Shown: piece after piece, positions 41,832-52,312 of the stretch | How positions within the stretch are numbered: position 1 is the stretch's first letter | Layout: each line of letters begins with the position of its first letter | From: Chara braunii | Taxonomy: Eukaryota; Streptophyta; Charophyceae; Charales; Characeae | NCBI GenBank assembly: GCA_003427395.1 | Contig: BFEA01000112.1 | Coordinates: 1,927,613 to 1,991,612, forward strand | Direction of reading: 5' to 3' | Length of the DNA stretch: 64,000 nucleotides | The notes under the pieces: model-generated | Databases searched by the model: none | What the model saw: the letters and a program-made list of their open reading frames with translations, nothing else | What the model was told of the DNA's origin: nothing | Position numbers and translations under genes: made by a program

Positions 41832-41832
41832 N

Positions 41833-41912
<80 letters not shown>
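41782..41912. repeat. CA-GA compound microsatellite
   Basis: (CA)n at 41779-41831, one N at 41832, then (GA)n to 41912. The N sits exactly at the switch, so the junction may be an assembly join. Confidence 0.9.
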
Positions 41913-41919
<7 letters not shown>

Positions 41920-42000
41920 AATCATCATGGAGTGACGTGAAGTCCCTCGAGAGAGAGAGAGAGAGCCCTGTGAATCATCATGGAGTGACGTGAAGTCCCT
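41908..42000. repeat. 50 bp direct duplication next to the GA run
   Basis: AGAGCCCTGTGAATCATCAT plus GGAGTGACGTGAAGTCCCT occurs twice (about 41910-41950 and 41960-42000), separated by a short GA run. A third partial CTGAATCATCATGCTGTGAA follows. Confidence 0.8.
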
Positions 42001-42498
42001 CTGAATCATCATGCTGTGAAGTGAGGCCGGTAGTCTCTCCGCAGTTTTTGCACAAGTGCTATTCCTCGCTGTTCTGTTCATCATTTTGGGCAATACAAAC
42101 ATGTTTCATAGGTTGCTGTGAGATTGCGTTCGTTTCTCCCTGTGGCTGCTGACAAATCACATTCCTGCCTCTCTATGAATCCCCTCTCTTCTGCAATCTG
42201 CCGCTCCCCCCCTCCTCCCTCTCCTTGCCGCGGTAGGTCCACTTGTGTTTAATAAAGGAACTACTTCATTGTGTTCATCTGATTGCATCTGGACTCGAAT
42301 TTGGGTCTGTATTTCAACAGTGCATCGGTACACTATCTGGGCTACGCATTGTTATTAAAAAAACAAACAAACAGAGATATGTCCTTTCCTTATCGTGAAT
42401 AGCATTCCATGCATCTAGACACAACAGCTTTAGCTTGGCCAATTTGCCGCCAAGGGGTTTATGACGAGTGTATGCCTTCTCGTGCTGTAAAACTACTC

Positions 42499-42584
42499 CA
42501 TCCGAATCCTTTAAAATTAGAACGATGCACAGAAGATTAGCATGGCCCCTGCACAAGGACCACGCGCGTAAATCGAGAAACGGC
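42499..42584 (+). pseudogene. U6 snRNA-derived sequence, probable pseudogene
   Basis: The stretch TTAAAATTAGAACGATGCAC, AGAAGATTAGCATGGCCCCT, GCACAAGGACCACGCG, TAAATCGAGAAACGG follows U6 closely, including the AGC triad in ATTAGCATGG. The 5' stem-loop is not preserved, the ACAGAGA box reads GCACAGA, there is no T-run at the 3' end, and I see no plant upstream element. The 3' end runs straight into a repeat (GCCAGACCTGGATG) linked to M2. A reverse-transcribed and chimeric copy is the likeliest origin. Confidence 0.75.
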
Positions 42585-42975
42585 CAGACCTGGATGCATC
42601 TGACCGCATTTACGCTTGAGAAACGGCCAGACCTGGATGAACCTGACCGCACTCGCGCCCAGAGCGTAGTAGAAAAAGTCTGAGTGTGAGTATGCCCTCA
42701 GTTGGTATACATCCCTAAGTTTGAATCCTATTGGCAAACACCCGTCCAGCTCATGATGATACCTCAAGAACGTTGCAGTCCAGCGGACCCCGACTTGCCG
42801 AACCAAAATGTGCTCTCTGCCGAGCCTGCCATCTACAGTGTGCGTTGTTGTTTCCTTTGAGGGAGGTACCGGTACCAGTACCAGCCTACCTTGAGACCGC
42901 AGTACCGTAAGGGAAAACAAAAAAAAGACGAAAAATCTACATCCAGGTCAATGATGGCGTGGAAGGCCCTCACTG

Positions 42976-43165
42976 AGGACATACTCAGACTCGTACTTTT
43001 TCAGCATGTATCTGACCACTAGGCCAAATCTTGTTTTCTTTTTCTTCTTCTTTTTCTTCATTTTTTCTTAATCTCCTGCCAGCAAGGCAGGGCGGGGAGT
43101 ACGTTCTTGGGAAACACCCTCACTGAGGGCATACTCACACTAGTACTTTCCTGTATGTGTCTGAC
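42976..43165. repeat. M2 half-elements in series
   Basis: Left ends of M2 recur without right partners: GACATACTCAGACTCGTACT (about 42978) and GGCATACTCACACTAGTACT (about 43128), each followed by TTT, 'ATGTATCTGACC' or 'ATGTGTCTGACC' wording and then a T-rich stretch. Another right end is at 42673-42700, after the U6 copy. Confidence 0.55.
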
Positions 43166-43270
43166 CGCTATCAGTGGCAAATCTTTCTTTCTTTCTTTTT
43201 GTTTTTGTTCTATTGTTTCTTTCCTCCAGATGTTACTTTCTCGGGAATGCCCTCACTCAGGGCACACTCA

Positions 43271-43390
43271 GGGCATACTCATACTAGGACGTTTTTACGT
43301 ATTTTTGGACGGAATTGCGGCCAGATACATCCAGATATGGCCGTGAATGTGGTCAGGTACATCTGAGATACTGCTAGTGTGAGTACGTCT
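43271..43390. mobile_element. MITE, family M2
   Basis: GGGCATACTCATACTAGGAC at the left and CTGCTAGTGTGAGTACG at the right, 120 bp. The interior TTGCGGCCAGATACATCCAG, ATGGCCGTGAATGTGGTCAG shows the internal semi-repeat of this family. Confidence 0.7.
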
Positions 43391-43701
43391 TTAGACTAGT
43401 ACTTTCCAGAGAGGATCTGACCACTATTACGTCCAAATCTGTCCTCGTTTTCATTTTTTTTTTTTTTTTTGGTAAGATTTGTGCCCTGCCAACGAGGCAG
43501 GGCATCTTCGGGTGTGCTGCCCAGCCGTGTTTCTCGTTATTGTTTTTTTTTTTGTTTTTTGTTTTTCACGATTTTCGGATTTTGTTTTCAACGTTTTTTT
43601 GGGGGCCCACCTGTCCTTTTCCTCTGAACCTCCGCCATGCTGGATCACTGTAGCTTTGCCACGGTACTTGTCGTAAAAAAAAATCTCTAGTACAGGGCCG
43701 A

Positions 43702-43855
43702 GGTCCCACTAGCAAAAAGGATAGGATCGAGCTCCCGAATCGGGATGTGTTTTAAGCAGAGATGCAGAAAAGCAGTTCAATCTCGATTTCCTGCACATCT
43801 CCATAAACTCGTCCAGATTCAGGCATTCGATCCGATCCTCTTTGCTAGTGGGACC
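43702..43855. mobile_element. MITE, family M5, 154 bp
   Basis: GGTCCCACTAGCAAAAAGGA with TAGGATCGA, and inverted TCCTCTTTGCTAGTGGGACC. Same length as the copy at 16522-16675, and the same interior wording (GCAGAAAAGCAGTTCAATCT, GTCCAGATTCAGG). Confidence 0.75.
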
Positions 43856-44245
43856 ACGCCCCAGGGGTAGTTGGATCGGTGGTTCAAGAAAGGAAGAGAA
43901 AAACAATCCAACACCTCCCAGCCCTTGCAACCCAACTCCCCCCAACCCCACTAAAAAAAAAAAAAAAAAAAGAAAAAGCAAAAGAAGAGAAAAATTGAAA
44001 CAGATCGGACAGGGAGGCTGCAATGATGAGGCCCACCTGCCTGCCTGTCCTCTTTGTTACACACGTTGCTGGTACCTGTACCATGTCCCACCTAGTTCAA
44101 TCAGCTGTCACTGTAGATGTTAGGCTGGGCAAAATGCACTTTCTGGTTCGGCAATTTAGCCTTCGATGGACTGATGGTTTAAGTCTAACGAAGTCAATTA
44201 CCTGTGGAATGTGGACCGGATGGCCTTTCAGCCCTTTTTCATTGT

Positions 44246-44350
44246 CACTATAATATTACGGGGAACCGTAGCAGCCACATCGGATGAGGGAACATGAGGG
44301 AACGTGAGGGAGCTGCACCCACTAGCAGGTGCGATACCGACCAGGGGTCA
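44246..44350 (-). mobile_element. S2 SINE 3' fragment
   Basis: Inverse of the S2 3' part: ATTGTCACTATAATATTACG, GTAGCAGCCACATC, GAGGGAACATGAGGGAACGT, GCTGCACCCACTAGCAGGTG. The wording matches the ends at 1225-1275 and 14760-14860. Confidence 0.65.
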
Positions 44351-44872
44351 CGCGTTCGGAGGAAGTCGCAGCCCACGCAAGTCACGTTGGCTGAAAGTCA
44401 CACGCACAAGTCAATCGACCGGTGCATTGACCCCGTCCTCGTGTACTTTGCCCCGCATGTAAGCGAGGCCGTGTCCTTCAACATTTTGGACACCAAGTTC
44501 GCAGATTTGCAAGCATCTGCACCGCTGATCTACGACGACTACGAGCAACGAAGACCAGCTAAGTAAGCTTCGCAACCGTCCCACCCGGACAGTGGTCCCT
44601 CCCTCAGACAGACAGCTTTGCCCTCGAACGGAGGGCCACTTTCGGGCCTCATAAGATCGACCTGCCCTAACACTCAGGCACAAGACCAGGGTTTCGGGAA
44701 CAGGCTATCTTTGGCCTGTTCCAACGAACAGCCTCAGCAGGAGATGCAGCGGCAGCCCCTGGCTCCCTTTGGCATTGGCAAGAGCAGCCTCCTGGACTGC
44801 CCCGCCCTGCAGCTGCAGGCAGTCAGGAGGCAGGCCGAGTAGTACATAGGGAGTTCCCATGCACTTCACGGG

Positions 44873-45100
44873 CAGGTAGTTGGACAGAAGGCAGGAGTAG
44901 TCTTCAGGATTCGGCAGCAGCACTCTGGAGGAGCGCTGCAGGAGCAGCTTAGCACTAGCAGTAGTCTTCAACGCTGGGCGCTAGTAGGTAGTTGGACAGA
45001 AGGCAGGAGTAGTCTTCAGGACTCGGCAGCAGCACTCTGGAGGAGCGCTGCAGGAGCAGCTTAGCGCTAGCAGTAGTCTTCAGCGCTGGGCGCTAGTAGG
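44873..45100. repeat. Two-copy tandem duplication, about 112 bp, at a gap edge
   Basis: TAGTTGGACAGAAGGCAGGA occurs at 44878 and 44990. Both copies run through GGCAGCAGCACTCTGGAGGA and GCAGGAGCAGCTTAGC to TCTTCA(A/G)CGCTGGGCGCTAG, nearly identical. The following gap may hide further units. Confidence 0.85.
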
Positions 45101-45118
45101 TGGTAGTAGTAGTGTTGG

Positions 45119-45238
45119 NNNNNNNNNNNNNNNNNNNNNNNNNNNNNNNNNNNNNNNNNNNNNNNNNNNNNNNNNNNNNNNNNNNNNNNNNNNNNNNNNN
45201 NNNNNNNNNNNNNNNNNNNNNNNNNNNNNNNNNNNNNN
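45119..45238. other. Assembly gap, 120 N
   Basis: A run of 120 undetermined bases directly after a tandem duplication. Confidence 0.99.
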
Positions 45239-45299
45239 CGACATTGGATCCAGACTCGACATTGGGATTCAGACATTTTGACGAGGGACTATTTGGGCC

Positions 45300-45502
45300 T
45301 GTGCCGAAGACTCGGTGTTGACGACATTCCCATCTTCCCCTCTTCTTCGTCTAACCCCCCTCTTCTTCGTCTGTGTATGGTTGGGGACTGGCGCATTCTT
45401 CCTGTGTGAGCGCCAGGCCCCTTCACACCATGGAGTGATGATGATGATGTATGTTCGGGGCTGCATTGCAATATTGATTGTTCGGATCATTGGTATCTAA
45501 GT
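45300..45502 (+). mobile_element. Possible LTR edge with decayed primer site
   Basis: TTGGTATCTAAGTC at 45490-45503 resembles the initiator-Met primer word TGGTATCAGAGC. The preceding sequence shares CTTCGTCTGTGTATG (45366-45380) with the region before the primer site at 18125 (near 17992-18006). A related LTR is inferred; no gag follows on this strand. Confidence 0.35.
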
Positions 45503-46200
45503 CTTCCGCTACGCTATCTTGTACTTCGTATTGAGAGGTCGGTTCTTGTTCTGGTCTGCACCGTTACAGTATGCAACATATCACTGTATCCAGACTGAAA
45601 GTTGCAACCAAATACATATATAATGACTGGGCGACGGGTGTTGTAGTCGGGTGAAGACAGTAGCTACTTTTGAAAAATGTGTATCCGAAGCTAGCTGATA
45701 GGGGGTGATAGAATGTCTGAGTAATTGCGCACTTTTGAGGTGTCGGGGGCAAGTGTGGTTTAAGAGTGGTGTTCAGGGCTTACAAGTCCTCCTCATAGGT
45801 TGATGCTGCTAGCTTCTTTGAAGGCATCTTCTTTAATATGTACTGGAGAAGCCTCACCTTTTCTCATCTCCTTTTGTGGAAAGCATTGCAACTTGGCGAT
45901 CTTCAAAACTGGACAGTGTATAAGAGCTTTCTCCCATTGCTTGAAGGTATGCTCACAATCTCTATTTTGTTCCGGAGGGGTATCCTGTCTGGTCAGGTTA
46001 GTCACTGGTCTTTCTATGTTGTTGTAGTCCTATCTTGCCACTCCTAAGGTTGATCCAACTTCCATTACATTTTGTGGTCTTGGTGAATCCCTGATGGCTG
46101 CAGCCTTCACATACAGGATCCCAGTGTTACAACTTACATTTCTCGGCATTGATATTGTGGTGGTGCTGTCTAAGCAGTTCTAAGTTCTAATGATATCGTT

Positions 46201-46660
46201 AAGTGTTTCGCATGCTCTTGTTGACGCTTACTTGAGAATGTAATGCAGATGGACACTTACAAACTTGTCTAAGGACTCGAGAAATACTATTCCAGCATGC
46301 TAGAATGCACTGGGAGCAGTGCAGAGCCCCAAACACATCAGCACAAACTCATGCAGTCGCTAGCTGGGCTAAGATGCATTCCTTTGTCGGTCCTCTGGTC
46401 TTACCTCTGGTTGCTGCTGAGTTATATCGTGAAGCGTTTCACATGCTCTTGTTGACTCTTACTTGAGAATGTAATGCAGATGGACACTTACAAACTTGTC
46501 TAAGGACTCAAGAAATACTATTCACAGCATGCTAGAATGCACTGGGAGCAGTACAGAGCCCCAAACACATCAGCACGAACTCATGCAGTCGCTAGCTGGG
46601 CTAAGATGCATTCCTTTGTCGATCCTCTGGTCTTACCTCTGGTTGCAGCTGAGTTACGAG
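46201..46660 (-). pseudogene. Duplicated Ty3/gypsy-like RT fragment
   Basis: A 231-232 bp segment occurs twice in tandem (46201-46431 and 46432-46660), nearly identical. The minus-strand translation reads like the RT core: LGLCTAPSAF (expected FGL-x-NAP-x-F), then LDKFVSVHLHYIL where the catalytic Y-x-DD box would be; both aspartates are gone. Stops occur. It is a dead pol fragment that was duplicated after decay. Confidence 0.55.
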
Positions 46661-46684
46661 GTTGTCTATGCGAGGTAGGGGCTC

Positions 46685-46990
46685 GTGGTTCTTAAACCAC
46701 CAGTACCTTTCCCAGCTTTTTTTTCGGAGGGGCCCCGGGCGGCCATCGATAAATCGAATCAGCAGCCACTCTTGATTTTCGGGCCGGCACGCACTGCCCG
46801 CGCCTGACATATGGGAAAGGTGCTGGTGGTGTAAACCGCCAGTACACGAGCCCAGGCAACTTAAAAGAAATGAATGGCTCACTCCTAAAATTTTGGAGGC
46901 TCGGGGCCACCACACCACAAAGGCTGGCCGCGCGAGCCAAATAAGTAAAAAAGTGCACCACTGGCGGTTCGGCAAAGCTTGGCACACAGT
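46685..46990. mobile_element. Insertion in the gypsy-like pol remnant
   Basis: This block interrupts pol wording on either side. It contains TTCTTAAACCACCAGTACCT, also seen at 13709-13728 (TTCTTAAACCACCAGTACTT), and inverted words GGTAAACCGCCAGTACACG / GCACCACTGGCGGTTCGG. Its family is not identified. Confidence 0.35.
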
Positions 46991-47411
46991 GCGAGTCTTG
47001 GGTGCGCTGGTGGCTTAACCGTGATGGCATTGAGGCACCTATAGTCAATGCGCATCCGCAGTTCTCCTTACTTCGTTAGGCACAAACAGAGCCGGTGGGT
47101 GCTCCATAAAGTCAGGCACCGTGTTTGATCCAACCCTTTCCTATAGGCTCCTGCAGTTGTTTGCAAAGCTTGTCGAGCTTCACAGGACACAACATGTTGA
47201 CCCTGCCCTTTGGGTCATTGCTCCTGGAGACTGTCTTTGTGGCATGTGGAACCTCCCTCCCTCCATACAACCTCACTTCTGAAGTTTGCAAACACGGTGG
47301 CGACTCCCTTGATTTCCTTCGGAACGTGTATAAGGTCCTGCTTTTGGGATAGGAATACCTTCCTTTTTGTTCTGCCTGCAACAGTTGTTCAAAGTACTCG
47401 TTTACAAACAT
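46991..47411 (-). pseudogene. Ty3/gypsy-like pol fragment upstream of RT
   Basis: Minus-strand frames contain KLCKQLQEPIGKGWI, then further on ELRMRIDYRCLNAITVK. These match the stretch just before and at the beginning of Ty3/gypsy RT (LxxxIxKGxI and the R-x-C-x-DYRxLN motif). Stops and frame changes interrupt it. It belongs with the duplicated RT pieces at 46.2-46.7 kb. Confidence 0.55.
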
Positions 47412-48780
47412 GCGTGGATTTTTTTCAGTTTATGAGGCTGGAACCTCTTACAGACAAGTCACCTATTTGTCACGAGTCCTTTGCCTGATTGTCTTTCGCC
47501 TCCAAACTATTAAGTGGTTCAGCATCTTCTAAGTTGTTCATAGTACTTCATACCCAATATCATATTAATCTGAAAGCCGTCACTTACCTTCTCTTGCTCA
47601 GATGAGAGGGTACACAGACGGCATTTTCTTTACAGTGCCCACCATGATATTTGAGTTGCTTGGCAGTCTAGACACGCTTGGCCTCTTCAATTGCTATTTC
47701 TGCTTTGTCAGGTGCAGTTCTTTTCTACACCCTTGTTGCTATTGTAGCTACGCGTAGACCTTGCTTCTATCTCCACTAGGTCGACTCCCTTTTTCCTTCT
47801 CTTTGTTCTGTCTTGGAGCCTACGAGTCCTTCAATTCCTCCTTATGCCCTTCAAGGTATTCAATCACATCTTGAGCATGGAGGATGTTACTGCTTGTTTT
47901 GTGCGCCTGATTGAAACGAGATACAGCATGGCATTCACATGTTCCCATACACATGCGCAATGACAAGAGATCTTGGAGGGAGCAATTCACGCCACACCGG
48001 ATGAGAAAATACACAGCGGAAGACCTGAAAACCAAAAACAGAATTGGAATTAATCATTTACAGTTAAGACCCCTCTCGCACCCCAATTCCACCCAATCAA
48101 CAGACTGTTTTTCCAAGAATCCCAACCACATTGTCAACACGCAGAGACCAATGATTTACAAGGTTCATCGAGCAACTGGGAGTCTTCTTCTTCCTCCCTC
48201 GCCACCAAGCTCCAGCTATGGTGCAGATTGCGCCCCAACCTATCAAGCCTGCCAACACCACTCAACCCTTCTGTGTCCAACAGAATCGTCTGCGACCCAC
48301 AAGAAGTCCCCTACGGATGACGTGTCCACTCAGCCGGGAGCGCAGCTCCCAGGATGGACTCCAACTCGACGAAGAAGAGATGAAGCGCTTTGCAGCGCCT
48401 GGCCTGGAAGCCTAGTGCTGAGTCCCAAGCAGTGGGCTGGCCTTGGCTATGGCCACCAGCACCAACTCCGGTGAAGATGACTGTGTAGACAGAGATAGCA
48501 CAGTGGCCTTGAGCACGACCTCCAGCAGCCCTTCTTGAAAAGAAACTGAAGAAAAGAACCAAAGCCCCCGTTCCCCTTCTGCCTCAACACTTTTGTAGGA
48601 TCTAGGACTGCTAGGACAGACTCAACAGCCGGACTGAATCTAGACTGCAAACTGGCAAAAGAAGAATAAAAGCCAAGGGCCTACGATCTACCGCAGCAAA
48701 ACAAGTCCCTCTAAGCGACAGGTCCGGGGATCAAGGCTTGGGGACCTCCAAAACTCAGTTGCAGCTAGAGCAGTCCTCGT
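47412..48780. other. Probable retroelement-derived sequence, unassigned
   Basis: Weakly coding stretches on both strands. A minus frame at 47820-48035 (ending HAQDVIEYLEGHKEELKDS) would precede the pol remnants and could be gag-like. A plus frame at 48218-48415 starts MVQIAPQPIKPANTTQPFC. Neither has a domain I recognise. Confidence 0.3.
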
Positions 48781-48805
48781 TAGTCATAGGTGCAGGGATC
48801 AAACC

Positions 48806-48928
48806 CCGGAGGCCGCAAATCTACCAAAAGGTTAGAAAAAACCTATCCGGAGGCCGCAAATCTAGCAAAAGCTAGAAAAAAACTATCCAGAGGCCGCAAA
48901 TCTACCAAAAGGTTAGAAAAAACCTATC
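48806..48928. repeat. 41 bp tandem repeat, three copies, with small hairpin
   Basis: The units begin GGAGGCCGCAAATCTA. Copies one and three continue CCAAAAGGTTAG; copy two continues GCAAAAGCTAG. In each case the bases flanking AAAA can pair (CTACC/GGTTAG or CTAGC/GCTAG). Confidence 0.75.
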
Positions 48929-50069
48929 TACTTAGTTGACAGCCCACTCAAACCTGCGATTCATTGCACTAGAGTGTGATGTGGGACAGATATGGGGTCA
49001 GCAACCTTGGCCTCCGTGGCTTGTGAGGGGAGGTATAATCTTTATGGTCAGCCGGTTCTACTTTCACCTCACTAGAGTACAAGGAGCTGCACCTTCTGCT
49101 CGCCCTTCCGACGACCTCCATGAGGATGGGGACTTGACACGTCGCCCACCTCGCCCCATCTCATACACCCGCGTCTCAGTGCCGTTTCAGAGCTCCTAAC
49201 TTATCCCCTTGGCCTCTCATGGGTTTTTAATCGATGTTCACGAAGACGGTTTGTGATGCATGCCTGAAGTGAACCGTTGGCAATGCTAGTCCAAAGATCA
49301 CGAATGTGAGGAAGATATGCAATGTGACACAATGGAAGACTCAAATCAGATAGGACTGACCGATGACGGAGCAGAAATGACAAGGCAACTTATATCCAAG
49401 CTCACACGCAGCAGAAGGGATCCAAACATAGAAGAGACCTCATGCTGCATCATACATAGACCAGGTATGAGAAGGGAGATGGAGGAACTGAAGAAGAAGA
49501 AGACGAAGAAGAAAAAGAAGAAGAAAAAGAAGACCCTCGCTGTCCTCCCACCTCCTGTACGAATGCATCTCAGATGTCCAGTCAGGGAGACTAGCTCGTG
49601 AAGTACCAATGTCACGTCTCCAGTCTCTGTCTCTCAAGAGGAAGAAGGAGAAGAGATGGAGCATAAGACAAAGAAATGTAGGATAAGACGAAGAAATGTG
49701 GATATCTCCTCTCTCTTTCTCTCTTACACTCCCTCTCTCGCTGTCTCTCACACACTCTCTCTCACTCTCTCTCTTGAAGAGGAACCCTGTCTATGGCTGG
49801 TGGCAGACCTCCAGGATATGGTGCCACATGAGGGGACTCCACCACCATCACCTCCAGAACTTGGCAATCCATAGCAAAGTGTGCAGCTCAGTGGTTTGCA
49901 AAACAGATTATCTTATTTTAGCTGTTCACTATTACACTGATCTCAGGGCACACCTTTAAGCTCCGCTGTCTCTGCCGTGTTGCTGTTGTGACTGGTTCCT
50001 CGACTTGCTTGGGCCGATCCCTCCTCACCTTATGGTCACACACTTGAACAGGAAGAGGGAAGGAGGGGG

Positions 50070-50071
<2 letters not shown>

Positions 50072-50160
<89 letters not shown>
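50072..50160. repeat. GA microsatellite
   Basis: An uninterrupted (GA)n of about 85 bases after AGGAGGGGGGTA. Confidence 0.9.
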
Positions 50161-50162
<2 letters not shown>

Positions 50163-50265
50163 GGGGGAGAGAGTGGTGCCTGCATCCTCCGTCACCGAGT
50201 CATTAAAGACATGTCAAGTTTGCCAGAAAGGGACTCTAAAGTCAAAATGCCCACATTGTACTTGA

Positions 50266-50475
50266 AAAAGAGAAAGCAATGCCATTCAAGGAGAATCAGG
50301 GGGGAGGTGGGACGGGGAGAAACTCGAAAAAGAAGTGGCTGTGATCGAGGCTCAGACAGAAAAACTCAAGGAACTTAATACAGCCTACCAACCTGAGGTC
50401 GCTTTTCTACAGCAAATTGCGGAGGGCAAAGCACCCCACGTGGTAGACACAGCGAAGGCAGCCGAGTATACCTAG
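50266..50475 (+). other. Open segment with protein-like composition, unknown
   Basis: Seventy codons open between stops, without an ATG. The translation (LEKEVAVIEAQTEKLKELNT, then AYQPEVAFLQQIAEGKAPHV) has a heptad-like helical pattern and normal codon balance, unlike the microsatellite frames around it. It may be an exon or a retroelement fragment. I do not recognise it. A TGCGTATGCG-C-CGC word is repeated just after it. Confidence 0.25.
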
Positions 50476-50534
50476 TTGCGTATGCGGCCGCTGCAAAGGC
50501 AGGCAAGCGTACCTTGTTGCGTATGCGCCCGCAC

Positions 50535-50946
50535 TAGCGGTTAATGGAAGGCCAAAATTTTGGGGGTTTTCGCTGCGTCGCTACAAACAATGTTGTCGAA
50601 ACTTTGTCGAACAAACCATGCAGGGTCATAATACAAACAACAAAAAAGTTGAAAAAAACAAACAGGCAAAAAAAAAAACACAAAAAAAACAAACTCAAGA
50701 GCACTATAAAACCCTATCCGGAGTAGCTTTCGGAGTTCGCCAAATCTTTCTTCGAGTCCGGTGTTTTTGCTAAGTTTTTCGTTGCTGGTCCAAATGCGAC
50801 GAAATTGAATACAGATATACCCTAAAGCACGTACATATCAGGCAAAAAGAAAAAAGAAGAAAAAAGTAAAAATTCAGGAAAATATGGCAGTTTCGGGGAA
50901 ATTTTTGCCAAAATTCGCCGAAATTCGGGCCTTCCATTAACCGCTT
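50535..50946. mobile_element. Foldback MITE, family M6, 412 bp
   Basis: AGCGGTTAATGGAAGGCCAA at the left is matched by the inverse TTGGGCCTTCCATTAACCGCT-like right end (GGGCCTTCCATTAACCGCTT, 50927-50946). Inner parts (AACTTAGC..., TTGCCAAAATTCGCCG) are shared with the copy at 51174. Confidence 0.75.
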
Positions 50947-51080
50947 CTTGTAATCTGGCAAACACTTCTTCAGAATGGGCAGACCCAGCTTCAGATGACG
51001 TCGTTCATTACTTCAGTCAGAAAGTGGTATGGGGTTTGTCTTTGGAGAAGAAAAAAGTCATGTGCCCGACACCCCTACCG

Positions 51081-51178
51081 TCTTCACCTGAATAAAACAC
51101 CCGGTCATTATTGCTACATCTGGTCTAAAAGTTGCCCCAAATATAGCTATAATGGCCGGGTGATCTATTCGGGGAGAA
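51081..51178. mobile_element. MITE, family M4
   Basis: CTTCACCTGAATAAAACACC with CGGTCATTAT, matched by the inverse ATAATGGCCGGGTGATCTATTCGGGGAGAAG. About 98 bp. Its right end overlaps the left end of the next M6 element. Confidence 0.7.
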
Positions 51179-51490
51179 GCGGTTAATGGAAGGCCCAAAT
51201 TTCGGTGAATTTTGGCAAAATTTTCTACAAAACTGCCATATTTTCCTGAATTTTTACTTTTTTCTTTTTTTTTCTTTTTGCCAGATATGTATGTGCTTTA
51301 GGGTATATCTGTATTCAATTTCGCCGCATTTGGACCAGCAACGAAAAACTTAGCAAAAACACCGGACTCGAAGAAAGATTTGGCGAACTCCGAAAGCTAG
51401 AAAAAAGTAAAAATGCAGGAAAATATGGCAGTTTCGGAGAAAATTTTGCCAAAATTCGCCGAAATTTGGGCCTTCCATTAACCGCTTCTC
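51174..51490. mobile_element. Foldback MITE, family M6, 317 bp
   Basis: GAGAAGCGGTTAATGGAAGG at the left, CCTTCCATTAACCGCTTCTC at the right. The inverted repeats extend well over 80 bp (GCAAAATTTTCTACAAAACT / AGAAAATTTTGCC; TGCCATATTTTCCTG / CAGGAAAATATGGCA), leaving a short centre. No coding capacity. Confidence 0.8.
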
Positions 51491-51570
51491 CAGATTACAA
51501 TGCCATGGAGTGCACTGAAGGACCACCTTCTTAGGAATAACAGTCGACATGTGAAGCTCTAATTCCTCAG

Positions 51571-51816
51571 CATACCCTCCTTACTTCGACCTGACCGCTG
51601 ACTCCTGCAATGTGGCCAGGCCAACGGCCAAGAACCCAGCACTCTACCGACACATACCCTCCTTACTTCGACCTGACCGCTGACCCCTGCAATGTGGTTA
51701 CGCCAACCGCCAAGAACAAAGCGCACTACCGACACATACCCTCCTTACTTCTACCTAACCGCTGACCCCTGCAATGCAGTTACGCCAACCGCCAAGAACC
51801 AAGCACACTACCAACA
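51571..51816. repeat. 82 bp tandem repeat, three copies
   Basis: Units start CATACCCTCCTTACTTC at 51571, 51653 and 51735. Each reads on through GACCGCTGAC(T/C)CCTGCAATG and CCAAGAAC. Copies are highly similar. Confidence 0.9.
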
Positions 51817-51878
51817 CAGGTAAGTGCGGTACAGCGTCCTCGTCTTGCCAGGCCATAGCAAGTTCCAAGCAGGGACCT

Positions 51879-52110
51879 GGTCTGATACCAAAATGTAAGG
51901 AGACAATGGAGAAGAGACTCAAACCAGAAGGCAAATGAACTATCATTTACAAGAATTGCACAGCGACAAGGCATTGAGCAGAAAAGCATTAATCACACTT
52001 GCACAGGATAACATATTATTGAAGTCTCTTGATGAAGGAAGCTTCACCTCCCCTCAACAACAAGAATATTATTTTTTTGCAACTCGGGCGTGTCATCACC
52101 CATGCCAGCA
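51879..52110 (-). mobile_element. LTR edge and primer site on the minus strand
   Basis: On the minus strand, CTCCTTACA, TTT, then TGGTATCAGACC (51890-51879), one mismatch from the initiator-Met-tRNA primer word. By position the LTR would lie at higher coordinates (from about 51894) and the internal region at lower ones, where the 82 bp repeats are. The outer LTR boundary is not identified. Confidence 0.5.
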
Positions 52111-52312
52111 TATGTGACCAGATGCTGTACTCGCTTAGCCTACCCTTTGCTACCACCTGGTGATGTCTAATGCTGCGCAGTCTCGTGCCGTTCGCATTGA
52201 TGACCAATCGAAGAAACCTCTCCAACCCTCTAAAGCGCATCGGCCACGAGTCCACTCTCGGGTTACTTTTATCGGGATGCGATGTTGGCAAGAACAAGCG
52301 AGTGCAATGTCG

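Noticed and set aside
44294-44566. 90-codon plus frame (ending LQASAPLIYDDYEQRRPAK)
   Set aside because: Its first third lies in an S2 SINE fragment. The rest has protein-like composition but matches no family I know, so I did not call it a gene.
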